The position numbers were made by a program, and so were the translations under genes. The notes beneath the pieces are model-generated. The model had not been told where the DNA came from. It saw only the letters and a program-made list of their open reading frames with translations, and ran no database searches. Of a stretch of 64,000 nt of DNA, positions 30,455 to 41,020 are shown in pieces (the stretch's first letter is position 1; every line of letters starts with the position of its first letter). The DNA lies in contig CP154955.1 of assembly GCA_039621445.1 (NCBI GenBank), forward strand, positions 55,371,341-55,435,340, read 5' to 3'. The stretch comes from Euglena gracilis. Lineage: Eukaryota > Euglenida > Euglenophyceae > Euglenales.

Positions 30455-31400
30455 CTTGAAACCGTGTCTGGGGGCTCCGTTTTCATGCCCGAACCGGCGT
30501 CTGGGACGCCGGTTCGGGCGGGAAATTTCTGCGCCGAACCGGCGTCCCAGACGCCGGTTCGGGCGGGAAACCGGCGTCTGGGGGGCCCAAAATAAAAAGT
30601 GCCAAAAAGTGTCCAAAAGGGTTTGTAGACATGTGGTAATCACATTTGCGCAGTTTTTGGGTGGTCTTGGGCCAAAAAATGGGGGTTTTTGAGGAAAAGT
30701 TTCCTTTTGGCCAATTTTGGGGAATTTCTGAAATAGAATACCACACAGCATGGCTGAAATCTAAGGCCATCTGCTGAAAGCCCTTGAGAAGAGCTTTCGA
30801 TCGATGGGTAACATGGCAGCTGAAAAGTGGAATTTCAGATATGCAAATGGGGTCCGAAAAATGCGGAAAAATGCGATCGCTGATTTTGAGGTCGCTTTGG
30901 AATCTGGCTGAGTTCTGTGGGTACCAAGCGAAAGGTGTTGGCGAGACCTTTCGTTTGATATGCAATTTGCAACCTGAACTGTGGGATTTGACAAATTAGG
31001 ATGTCAAATTTTGGAATGCACGATCGCTGAAAATAAGCGCTGCGTGCATTATGGCCGAATCCTGTGATTATCTGTCGAAAGCCCTTGAGAAGAGCTTTCG
31101 ATTAATGGGTAACATGGCTTCATAAGTGTGGATTCTGCCATTTTTGACCGGCGGCCCATTGGGCCAAAATCGCCCAAAACTGCCCCAAACATGGTATTTT
31201 GGGCGAAATTGGCCGTGATTCCCTAGCCGCCGGTTCGGGCATGAAAACGGAGCCCCCTAGCCACGGTTTCAAAAACTGTGTCCCAGACGCCGGTTCGGGT
31301 GGGAAACCTGTGCCTGGGACGCCGGTTCGGGCTACCGCCCGAACCGGCGTCCCAGGCACAGGTTTCCCGCCCGAACCGGCGTCTGGGACACAGTTCTCGA
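30455..31400 (+). mobile_element. Family C element, uninterrupted copy
   Basis: Bounded by CCGAACCGGCGTC/GACGCCGGTTCGG palindromes at both ends. Core words AAGTGCCAAAAAGTGTCC and two AAGCCCTTGAGAAGAGCTTT + CGAT-ATGGGTAACATGG units (30780, 31080). It serves as the empty-site reference for the copy broken up between 35470 and 63720. No coding evidence. Confidence 0.8.
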
Positions 31401-31401
31401 T

Positions 31402-31496
31402 ATAGAAAAGTTGATGACGTTATTTAAAGGAGTAGGGTTAGGGTCAAGTTTCCATCCCTAACTGTCCTATCCTATCCCCTCAACGTCGTTAAATTG
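31402..31496 (+). repeat. 95-bp direct repeat, left
   Basis: ATAGAAAAGTTGATGACGTT through CCCTCAACGTCGTTAAATTG. It is repeated nearly unchanged at 32947-33041, so family A copy 5 and its GGCCGAAGGCC array sit between two direct copies. It includes one GGGTTAGGG word, which is not a telomere array. Confidence 0.85.
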
Positions 31497-31588
31497 GCCG
31501 AAGGCCGTGCATCGGCCGAAGGCCGATGCCCGCGCAGCGGCCGAAGGCCGATGCCCGCGCAGCGGCCGAAGGCCGCTGCAATTCAGAA

Positions 31589-32826
31589 CTTAAAAACGTG
31601 TTCAGCCCGCCAAATGCCTGCCCTGAAATTCGTGGTCATGAACACGTTTTCAATGAGGGCATTTGTGGCAATGACACGTTTTCAGTGAAGGCATCTGTGT
31701 TCAGGCACGTTTTCAGTGAGGGCATTTGTGGCAATGACACGTTTTCAGTGAAGGCATCTGTGTTCAGGCACGTTTTCAATGAGGGCATTTGTGGCAATGA
31801 CACGTTTTCAGTGAAGGTATCTGTGTTCAGGCACGTTTTCAGTGAGGGCATCTGTGGCAACCCCCAGCAAGAAAAATCGGTGTGCAAAATCGCAATCATG
31901 AAAAATCGGCGTGCGGTTGAGAGGCCGGGTGGTCCCTCAACGGGTGAGGCGGGTCGGGGGCACTCTACAACACGAAGACGACAACAAGAAGGCTAGGTTG
32001 CCTTGGCACAACGACAGGGAAGGGCGAAAATCACGGCACACGACAGGCTTTACACAAAAAAGAGCCATACTTTGGTGGCCGCCGCAAATCTTGGCAATGA
32101 AAATGATATGCCAAACCGCAGGCGTCACAGACAACTTTGTTCAGCTCCACACAATTTGGATTTTTCGGAATGGCAACACGTTGAGCCGCACATTGTTCGA
32201 TGACGCCCGCCTCATCGAACAACAGGCTGGGTTCCAGCTCCCATCCCGTCCAGGCAACAAAGAAAGCATCCAGCTCAGGATAAGAGGCTTGCCGATGTTG
32301 ACACAGTTTGGCGAACTCCAAACAGTTGGCAACAGCAGCAAGCTCTGCCCCCACGGAGCCGGACTTTTACTTTGTGTTGCCCTGTGCCAGCAAGGTGCCA
32401 TGAAGGGGGTCAACCTTCGGCTTCTTGGCATCTTGCTGGTATACCGCGAGAGCAGCCAGGAACAGTTCCGTCCTAGGGGGTGGTGGCAAAAGACCATTCA
32501 CAAAGTTTGCCGTGCGTTTGGCCATATTGGCAGGGCTGCGGGAAAAAGGAAAAAAAGAAGAAAAGGGGGGGGGGTGACACGTTTTCAGTGAGGGCATTTG
32601 TGGCAATGACACGTTTTCAGTGAAGGCATCTGTGTTCAGGCACGTTTTCAGTGAGGGCATTTGTGGCAATGACACGTTTTCAGTGAAGGCATCTGTGTTC
32701 AGGCACGTTTTCAGTGAGGGCGCCGTTTTTTGGGTCCGAATTTCACAAATTCGCGTTTTTGACCCCTTGCGTGAATCATGACCACGAATTTCATGGCAGG
32801 CATTTGGCGGGCTCTGAAAACGTTTT
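31589..32826. mobile_element. Family A element copy 5, both TIRs
   Basis: Left end AAAAACGTGTTCAGCCCGCC, right end GGCGGGCTCTGAAAACGTTT. Subterminal repeats here read ACGTTTTCAGTGAGGGCATT in long regular runs on both sides. A minus-strand PHD frame lies in the core. Confidence 0.78.
32031..32560 (-). pseudogene. PHD-finger protein remnant in family A copy 5
   Basis: Frame with [56 protein letters not shown], then a deletion that removes the first CxxC pair, then [17 protein letters not shown] and YGSFLCKAC. The second half of the PHD finger keeps all ligands. The reading frame breaks near 32350. The best-preserved Trp-containing copy, but not intact. Confidence 0.55.
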
Positions 32827-32946
32827 TAAACAAATTGTGGCTGAGCCCAGATTTCAGCCTGAAAACGTGTTCAGGGGGCCCCCTTCGGGGGCCCCCTGGC
32901 TGAACACGTTTTCAGGCTGAAATCTGGGCTCAGCCACAATTTGTGT

Positions 32947-33041
32947 ATAGAAAAGTTGATGACGTTATTTAAAGGAGTAGGGTTAGGGTCAAGTTTCCAT
33001 CCCTAACTGTCCCATCCCATCCCCTCAACGTCGTTAAATTG
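32947..33041 (+). repeat. 95-bp direct repeat, right
   Basis: Second copy of 31402-31496, with two T/C changes in the TCCTATCC part. Confidence 0.85.
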
Positions 33042-33201
33042 GTGTCTGCAGGGGACCCAGCGAACCCAAAGAGGCGCCCAACTAGGGTTAAAAACATTGG
33101 GGGACCCGGGCGAGGCGCCGAAGGCGCCGAGCGAGGGTCCCCCAATCTGTATTAACCCTAGTTGGGCGCCTCTTTGGGGTAGCTGGTCCCCTGCAGGCAC
33201 C
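33041..33201. mobile_element. Fold-back element, ~65-bp arms
   Basis: GGTGTCTGCAGGGGACC at the left is mirrored by GGTCCCCTGCAGGCACC at the right, with AGAGGCGCCCAACTAGGGTT also mirrored. The centre is a GGCGCCGAAGGCGCC dyad. No coding content. Confidence 0.75.
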
Positions 33202-33279
33202 ACTTTTTCACGCATCAGTCACCGACCCTTCAGCTGGTCGATCGACCCTTCGACTGTTTGGTGGCAGGCTGGAAGGGGG

Positions 33280-33430
33280 GGCTGGCTAGTCGGCCGACTA
33301 GTCGGCTGACTAGCCAATATTGGTTGGCCGACCGACGACGCCAATTGGTCGGTTGGCCTAGTCGGCAGCTAGTCGGTGAGACAGGGGGGGGGGAGCCAGT
33401 TGGCCGACTAGTCGGCGAACTACCCACTCT
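33280..33430. repeat. CGGCCGACTAGTCGGC palindrome cluster (solo)
   Basis: Several CGACTAGTCGG dyads of the type found subterminally in the hAT-like elements at 33539 and 53001; probably a relict element end. Confidence 0.55.
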
Positions 33431-33699
33431 GTGGTACTGAGTAAACTGCCGACTTTTAAACCCCCCCTGAAAGAAAACTATGGATGGGGTGGAGGGGGGA
33501 GTTTTCTGCCTCTCGTGAGAGTCATGGCCAGTTTCCCCCAGTGCCAAACGGTAGACTGGGGGGGGGGGGTAGTGGGTAGTCGGCCGACTAGTCGGCCGAC
33601 TACCCAATTGGTCCACCGACTAGTCGGCCGACTAATTGGTCGGTAGCTAGTCGGCGGGGGGGTAGTGGGTAGTCGGCCGACTAGTCGGCCGACTACCCA

Positions 33700-33955
33700 C
33701 TCTAATGTACTAACGGGTCAAAACCGCCGACTTTTAAGCCCCCCCCCTGGGAAAAAAAATTTGTCTAAATCACCTCAACGCCGGTCAAAACCCACCCAAA
33801 TGGCTCCAGAACCCCCCAATCGGGGGTGAATATGCAAAAAAATTGGGGGAAAATGTCCATTTTGGGCCACTTTTGACAAAAGTACACCTCTCCCCATGAA
33901 TTTTCAATAAGTAGTAGTAGTAGGTAAGTCAAAATTTGCACAAAAAAAGGGTCTT
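33700..33955 (+). repeat. Subterminal unique segment of hAT-like copy 1
   Basis: ACGGGTCAAAACCGCCGACT through TTGCACAAAAAAAGGGTCTT. The reverse complement is present at 54470-54720. It is the main nonrepetitive part shared by the two copies. A related stretch is at 29580-29760. Confidence 0.75.
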
Positions 33956-34450
33956 ATCCCTCCAAGTCTATTGCCAACATAGAAGGGATTTTGTTATTTG
34001 AGGGGGGGGGTGCGGGGGGGGGCGGACCCCGCCCCGCCTATGCCAAAGTGAGCCACAAAAACGACTTAGCCCCCGAGTATGTTGCAAACACAGAAGGGAT
34101 TTTGTTATTTGAGGGGGGGGGGTGCGGGGGGGGCGGAGCCCCCCCCCCGCCTATGCCAAAGTGAGCCACAAAAACGACTTAGCCCCTGAGTATGTTGCCA
34201 ACAGAGAAGGGATTTTGTTATTTGAGGGGGGGGGTGCGGGGGGGGCGGAGCCCCCCCCCGCCTATGCCAAAGTGAGCCACAAAAACGACTTAGCCCCCGA
34301 GTATGTTGCCAACAGAGAAGGGATTTTGTTATTTGAGGGGGGGGTGCGGGGGGGGGCGGAGCCCCCCCCCGCCTATGCCAAAGTGAGCCACAAAAACGAC
34401 TTAGCCCCCGAGTATGTTGCCAACACAGAAGGGATTTTGTTATTTGAGTC
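33955..34450 (+). repeat. ~112-bp tandem repeat in hAT-like copy 1
   Basis: Five units with AAGGGATTTTGTTATTTGAG, a G-run/GCGGAGCC/C-run dyad, GCCTATGCCAAAGTGAGCCA and CAAAAACGACTTAGCCCCCG. A related unit lies at 29985-30130. Confidence 0.85.
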
Positions 34451-34999
34451 TCGGATTGGGGTGGAGGGGGGAGTTTTCTGCCTCTCGTGATGCAAAACGC
34501 AGATTGCAGTTTGCATTTCTAAAGGATTTTAATGTAATCCCTGTTTCATCATTGGTTTTTTACCCCTCCGGACCCCCATCAAGGGCACACCGACCCCCCA
34601 CTGACCAAAGATTTCCATCTGGGGGTGTTTATTTAGGCGTAAGACACTTATTTGGACCCATCCGGACCATTTCCGGGTGATTCGGGCCCGCCACAGGCCA
34701 TTTTTATGACCGCCGACTAGCCACCGACTAGTTTGCATTGGATTTTGTTCATGGGGGGGGGGGCTTAAAAGTCGGCGGTTTTGACCCGTTAGTACATTAG
34801 AGTGGGTAGTCGGCCGACTAGTTGGCCGACTACCCACTACCCCCCCCCCTGTCTCGCCGACTAGCTACCGACTAGGACTAGTCGGTGGACCAATTGGGTA
34901 GTCGGCCGACTAGTCGGCCGACTACCCACTACCCCCCCCCCCAGTCTACCGCCTTGCGCCGTTTCCCCCCTAGGACCCCCCCCCAGGACCCACCGGGCG

Positions 35000-35200
35000 G
35001 TACCCACTTTATAATAACCTGCACTTGTGCTGCAAAATTTCTGCCAAAAAAATTGCGGGACCCACCAAGGACCCCCCCCCCAGCACCCCCCCCAGGACCC
35101 CCCCAGCACCCCCCGAAGGACCCCCCCAGGACCCCCCCAGGTCCCCCCAGGACCCCCCCACGCCGTCCCCCCAGGACATGGTCCTGGGCGGGGGGAGAAC
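35000..35200. repeat. CCCAGGACCCCCC tandem tract
   Basis: Imperfect repetition of AGGACCCCCCC words. The reverse-complement form is at 3520-3735 (GGGGTCCTGGGGGG). Long open frames across it are compositional. Confidence 0.65.
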
Positions 35201-35334
35201 TGGCCATAAGTGCATTTCCGGGTGATTTGGGGCCTTCACAGACCATTTTTATGCCCACCGACCAGCCACCGACCACCCACCGACCAGGGGGGGGGGGGCT
35301 TAAAAATGCAAAAAAGGGGGGGGTAGTGCAAAAA

Positions 35335-35450
35335 AATGGTGGTCGGCCCGACCTGGTCGGCCCGACCACCACAGGTCGGTCGACCACCACCACAGGTCGG
35401 GCCGACCATGGTCGGCCCGACCATGGTCGGCCCCAACCACCACGATGGCG
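35335..35450. repeat. GGTCGGCCCGACC palindrome cluster
   Basis: Five or more overlapping GTCGGCCCGAC dyads, immediately left of the interrupted family C copy. Confidence 0.7.
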
Positions 35451-35469
35451 ACCACCGGAAATCCGCACG

Positions 35470-35857
35470 GAGCCTCTGCGCCGAACCGGCGTCTGGGACG
35501 CCGGTTCGGGCGTGAAAACGGCGTCTGGGGGACCCAAAATAAAAAGTGCCAAAAAGTGTCCAAAATGGTTTGTAGACAGGTGGCATTCATATTTGAGCAG
35601 TTTTTGGGTGGTCTTGGGCCAAAAATTGGGGTTTATTGAGCAACAATTTCCTTTTGGCCAATTTGGGAAAATTTCTGAAATAGAATACCACGCAGCAAAG
35701 CAGAAATCTAAGGCCATCTGCTGAAAGCCCTTGAGAAGAGCTTTCGATCAATGGGCAACATGGCAGCTGAAAAGTGGAATTTCAGATATGCAAATGGGGT
35801 CCGAAAAATGCGGAAAAATGCGATCGCTGATTTTGAGGGCGCTTTGCAATCTGGCTG
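35470..35857 (+). mobile_element. Family C copy 2, left part
   Basis: Matches 30490-30905, up to CAATCTGGCTG, where the 16.5-kb element begins. The right part resumes at 52415. Confidence 0.82.
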
Positions 35858-38800
35858 GGCTCCCGGACCTGGCCTGGGGGGGGGGGTAGTGGGCCGACCC
35901 TAGGGTCGGCCCAATACGACCCTAGGGTCGATGGGGTCGCTAAAGTCGTTAAGGTCGACCCCCCCCCCAGGCTGTGGAGTGGGCCGACCCTAGGGTCGCC
36001 CGTCCTAGGGTCGTGGGCCGACCCTGTTGGTCAACCCTAGGGTCGGCCCACCCCACGACCTCGGCCCCCCCCCCAAAAAAAATGTGGAGAATTTTTTTTA
36101 CCCATTTGAACAGGAATTCAATTTGGACTTGAGGTTGGACTGGAGGTCGTTTTGGGGGGCAAATCCCTTGTGTTTTGAAATTGTTTTGGGGGCAAATCCC
36201 TTGTGTTGTCCAACTGATCGAGGGCCCCAAAATAATAAAATCCCTTGTGTCTCCGAGTCGTTTTGGGGGCAAATCCCTTGAGGTTCCAAATCGTTTTGGG
36301 GGTAAATCCGTTGTGTTGTCCAACTGATCGAGGGCCCGAAAATAATAAAATCCCTTGTGTCTCCAAGTCGTTTTGGGGGGCAAATCCCTTGTGTCTCCAA
36401 GTCGTTTTGGGGCGCAAGTCCCTTGTGTTTCCAAGTCGTTTTGGGGGGCAAATCCCTTGTGTTTCCAAGTCGTTTTGGGGGGCAAATCCCTTGTGTTGCC
36501 AAGTCGCTTGGGGGGGGGGCAAATCCCTTGTGGTTCCAAATCGTTTTGGGGGGTAAATCCCTTGTGTTGTTCAACCGATCGAGGGCCCCAAAATAATAAA
36601 ATCCCTTGTGTCTCCAAGTCGTTTTGGGTGGCAAATCCCTTGTGTTTTGAAATTGTTTTGGGGGCAAATCCCTTGTGTTGTCCAATTGATCGAGGGCCCG
36701 AAAAATAATAAAATCCCTTGTGTCTCCAAGTCGTTTTGGGGGGCAAATCGCTTGTGTTTCCAAGTCGTTTTGGGGGGGCAAATCCCTTGTGTTGTTCAAC
36801 CGATCGAGCGCCCCAAAATAATAAAATCCCTTGTGTCTCCAAGTCGTTTTGGGGCGCAAGTCCCTTGTGTTTCCAAGTCGTTTTGGGGGGCAAATCCCTT
36901 GTGTTTCCAAGTCGTTTTGGGGGGCAAATCCCTTGTGTTGCCAAGTCGTTTTTTGGGGGCAAAGCCCTTGTGTTGTTCAATTGATCGAGGGCCCCAAAAT
37001 AATAAAATCCCTTGTGTCTCCAAGTCGTTTTGGGGGGCAAATCCCTTGTGGTTCCAAATCGTTTTGGGGGTAAATCCGTTGTGTTGTTCAATTGATCGAG
37101 GGCCCATAAATAACAAAATCCCTTGTGTCTCCAAGTCGTTTTGGGGGGCAAGTCCGTTGTGTTTTCAAATCATTTTGGGGGGGCAAATCCCTTGTGTTGC
37201 TCAACTGTTCAAGGGCCCCAAAATCACCAAATCCCTTATGTCACGTAGTGATTTTGGGGTGTATTTTAGCATCAGTAATCAATATTAATTTTTCTTAGTT
37301 TTGTTTTCTTTGCATTTGAAGGCCTAAAACATCAAAAAAAAAATCGAAATTTTTTGTGTCTCCGAGTCGTTTTGGGGGGCAAATCCCTTGTGGTTCCAAA
37401 TCGTTTTGGGGGTAAATCCCTTGTGTTGTTCAACCGATCGAGGGCCCCAAAATAATAAAATCCCTTGTGTCTCCAAGTCGTTTTGGGTGGCAAATCCCTT
37501 GTGTTTTGAAATTGTTTTGGGGGCAAATCCCTTGTGTTGTCCAATTGATCGAGGGCTCGAAAATAATAAAATCCCTTGTGTCTCCAAGTCGTTTTGGGGG
37601 GGGGGCAAATCCCTTGTGTTGTTCAACCGATCGAGCGCCCCAAAATAATAAAATCCCTTGTGTCTCCAAGTCGTTTTGGGGCGCAAGTCCCTTGTGTTTC
37701 CAAGTCGTTTTGGGGGGCAAATCCCTTGTGTTTCCAAGTCGTTTTGGGGGGCAAATCCCTTGTGTTGCCAAGTCGTTTTTTGGGGGCAAAGCCCTTGTGT
37801 TGTTCAATTGATCGAGGGCCCCAAAATAATAAAATCCCTTGTGTCTCCAAGTCGTTTTGGGGGGCAAATCCCTTGTGGTTCCAAATCGTTTTGGGGGTAA
37901 ATCCGTTGTGTTGTTCAATTGATCGAGGGCCCATAAATAACAAAATCCCTTGTGTCTCCAAGTCGTCTGGAGGGGAAAGTCCGTTGTGTTTCCAAGTCGT
38001 TTTGGGGGGCAAATCCCTTGTGTTGCTCAACTGTTCAAGGGCCCCAAAATCACCAAATCCCTTATGTCACGTAGTGATTTTGGGGTGTATTTTAGCATCA
38101 GTAATCAATATTAATTTTTCTTAGTTTTGTTTTCTTTGCATTTGAAGGCCTAAAACATCAAAAAAAAAATCGAAATTTTTTGTGTCTCCGAGTCGTTTTG
38201 GGGGGCAAATCCCTTGTGGTTCCAAATCGTTTTGGGGGTAAATCCCTTGTGTTGTTCAACCGATCGAGGGCCCCAAAATAATAAAATCCCTTGTGTCTCC
38301 AAGTCGTTTTGGGTGGCAAATCCCTTGTGTTTTGAAATTGTTTTGGGGGCAAATCCCTTGTGTTGTCCAATTGATCGAGGGCTCGAAAATAATAAAATCC
38401 CTTGTGTCTCCAAGTCGTTTTGGGGGGGGGCAAATCCCTTGTGTTGTTCAACCGATCGAGCGCCCCAAAATAATAAAATCCCTTGTGTCTCCAAGTCGTT
38501 TTGGGGCGCAAGTCCCTTGTGTTTCCAAGTCGTTTTGGGGGGCAAATCCCTTGTGTTTCCAAGTCGTTTTGGGGGGCAAATCCCTTGTGTTGCCAAGTCG
38601 TTTTTTGGGGGGCAAATCCCTTGTGTTGCTCAATTGATCGAGGGCCCCAAAATAATAAAATCCCTTGTGTCTCCAAGTCGTTTTGGGGGGCAAATCCCTT
38701 GTGGTTCCAAATCATTTTGGGGGTAAATCCGTTGTGTTGTTCAATTGATCGAGGGCCCATAAATAACAAAATCCCTTGTGTCTCCAAGTCGTTTTGGGGG

Positions 38801-40002
38801 GCAAGTCCGTTGTGTTTTCAAATCATTTTGGGGGGGCAAATCCCTTGTGTTGCTCAACTGTTCAAGGGCCCCAAAATCACCAAATCCCTTATGTCACGTA
38901 GTGATTTTGGGGTGTATTTTAGCATCAGTAATCAATATTAATTTTTCTTAGTTTTGTTTTCTTTGCATTTGAAGGCCTAAAACATCAAAAAAAAAATCGA
39001 AATTTTTTGTGTCTCCGAGTCGTTTTGGGGGGCAAGTCCGTTGTGGTTCCAAATCGTTTTGGGGGTAAATCCCTTGTGTTGTTCAACCGATCGAGGGCCC
39101 CAAAATAATAAAATCCCTTGTGTCTCCAAGTCGTTTTGGGTGGCAAATCCCTTGTGTTTTGAAATTGTTTTGGGGGCAAATCCCTTGTGTTGTCCAATTG
39201 ATCGAGGGCTCGAAAATAATAAAATCCCTTGTGTCTCCAAGTCGTTTTGGGGGGGGCAAATCCCTTGTGTTGTTCAACCGATCGAGGGCCCCAAAATAAT
39301 AAAATCCCTTGTGTCTCCAAGTCGTTTTGGGTGGCAAATCCCTTGTGTTTTGAAATTGTTTTGGGGGCAAATCCCTTGTGTTGTCCAATTGATCGAGGGC
39401 CCGAAAATAATAAAATCCCTTGTGTCTCCAAGTCGTTTTGGGGGGGGCAAATCGCTTGTGTTGTTCAACCGATCGAGCGCCCCAAAATAATAAAATCCCT
39501 TGTGTCTCCAAGTCGTTTTGGGGCGCAAGTCCCTTGTGTTTCCAAGTCGTTTTGGGGGGCAAATCCCTTGTGTTTCCAAGTCGTTTTGGGGGGCAAATCC
39601 CTTGTGTTGCCAAGTCGTTTTTTGGGGGGCAAATCCCTTGTGTTGCTCAATTGATCGAGGGCCCCAAAATAATAAAATCCCTTGTGTCTCCAAGTCGTTT
39701 TGGGGGGCAAATCCCTTGTGGTTCCAAATCGTTTTGGGGGTAAATCCGTTGTGTTGTTCAATTGATCGAGGGCCCATAAATAACAAAATCCCTTGTGTCT
39801 CCAAGTCGTTTTGGGGGGCAAGTCCGTTGTGTTTTCAAATCATTTTGGGGGGGCAAATCCCTTGTGTTGCCCAACTGTTCAAGGGCCCCAAAATCACCAA
39901 ATCCCTTATGTCACGTAGTGATTTTGGCGTGTCTGTTTAGAGCCGTAATCAATTATTAAGTTTTCTTAGTTTTGTTCTTTGAATTTGAAGGAAGAAAACA
40001 TG

Positions 40003-40176
40003 CAAAAAAAAAAATAGAAGTTGTTGGTGTTTATGAGTGGTGAGGGGCGGAGGTGGGGCGGGGGAGTTGTGGGGGGTGGAGGGGGGGGGGAGGGGGTGGG
40101 GGGGGGGGGGGGGTTTATTTTTTTTTTTTTTTTTTTGAACGATTTTTTTTTTTGTTTTTTTATTGATTTTTTGTTT

Positions 40177-40209
<33 letters not shown>

Positions 40210-40212
40210 CGA
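40003..40212. other. Degraded low-complexity stretch within the satellite
   Basis: Normal linker text decays into GTGGGG and long T runs where a standard unit is expected, and the satellite resumes at 40210. More likely a consensus or gap-fill defect than biology. Confidence 0.6.
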
Positions 40213-40821
40213 GTCGTTTTGGGGGGCAAATCCCTTGTGGTTCCAAATCGTTTTGGGGGTAAATCCCTTGTGTTGTTCAACCGATCGAGGGCCCCAAAAT
40301 AATAAAATCCCTTGTGTCTCCAAGTCGTTTTGGGTGGCAAATCCCTTGTGTTTTGAAATTGTTTTGGGGGCAAATCCCTTGTGTTGTCCAATTGATCGAG
40401 GGCCCGAAAAATAATAAAATCCCTTGTGTCTCCAAGTCGTTTTGGGGGGCAAATCGCTTGTTTTTACAACTCGTTTTGGGGGTGCATATCCCTTGTGTTG
40501 TTCAACCGATCGAGGGCCCCAAAATAATAAAATCCCTTGTGTCTCCAAGTCGTTTTGGGGCGCAAGTCCCTTGTGTTTCCAAGTCGTTTTGGGGGGCAAA
40601 TCCCTTGTGTTTCCAAGTCGTTTTGGGGGGCAAATCCCTTGTGTTGCCAAGTCGTTTTTTGGGGGCAAAGCCCTTGTGTTGTTCAATTGATCGAGGGCCC
40701 CAAAATAATAAAATCCCTTGTGTCTCCAAGTCGTTTTGGGGGGCAAATCCCTTGTGGTTCCAAATCGTTTTGGGGGTAAAATCCGTTTGTTTGTGCAATG
40801 ATCGAGGGCCATAAAAACAAA

Positions 40822-41020
40822 ATCCCTTTTTTTGTAGGGTGAGGAGGGAGGGAGGGGGGGGAGGGGGGGGGGCGGAGGGGCGGGAGGGTGGTGGAGAGGG
40901 GGGGGTGGGGGGGTGGGGGGTGGGGGGGGGGGGGAGGGGGTAAGGGGGGGGGGGTTGGGGGGGGGGGAGGCAGGGGGGGAGGGGGGGGGATTTTTTTTTG
41001 TTTTTTTTTTTTTTTTTTTT
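40822..41020. other. Second degraded G/T-run stretch within the satellite
   Basis: About 200 bases of G runs and T runs replace a monomer end. The satellite resumes at GTGTCTCCAAGTCG. Smaller scars of the same kind lie at 41240-41320, 45225-45330, 46755-46860 and 48410-48495. Confidence 0.6.

Larger units (their letters stand above)
33539..34960 (+). mobile_element. Nonautonomous hAT-like element, copy 1 (8-bp TSD)
   Basis: The target duplication GTTTCCCC is at 33531-33538 and 34961-34968. Left end CAGTGCCAAACGGTAGACTG, right end CCAGTCTACCGCCTTGCGCC: inner 11 bp mirrored, outermost bases differ. Both ends continue into GGTAGTGGGTAGTCGGCCGA and perfect CGGCCGACTAGTCGGCCG dyads. The core has five ~112-bp tandem units plus a segment with CCCCCATCAAGGGCACACCG. 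CAGTG termini and the 8-bp TSD suit hAT. No transposase frame seen. Confidence 0.8.

Noticed and set aside
31430-31450. Telomere-like GTAGGGTTAGGGTC (also at 32976)
   Set aside because: Only one to two units, part of a 95-bp duplicated segment.
35949-37151. 400-codon minus-strand open frame rich in QNDLETQGI and PPKRLGNTRD repeats
   Set aside because: It is a translation of the 34/44-bp satellite. All three frames on both strands give similar stop-poor repeats, and frames break whenever monomer types alternate.
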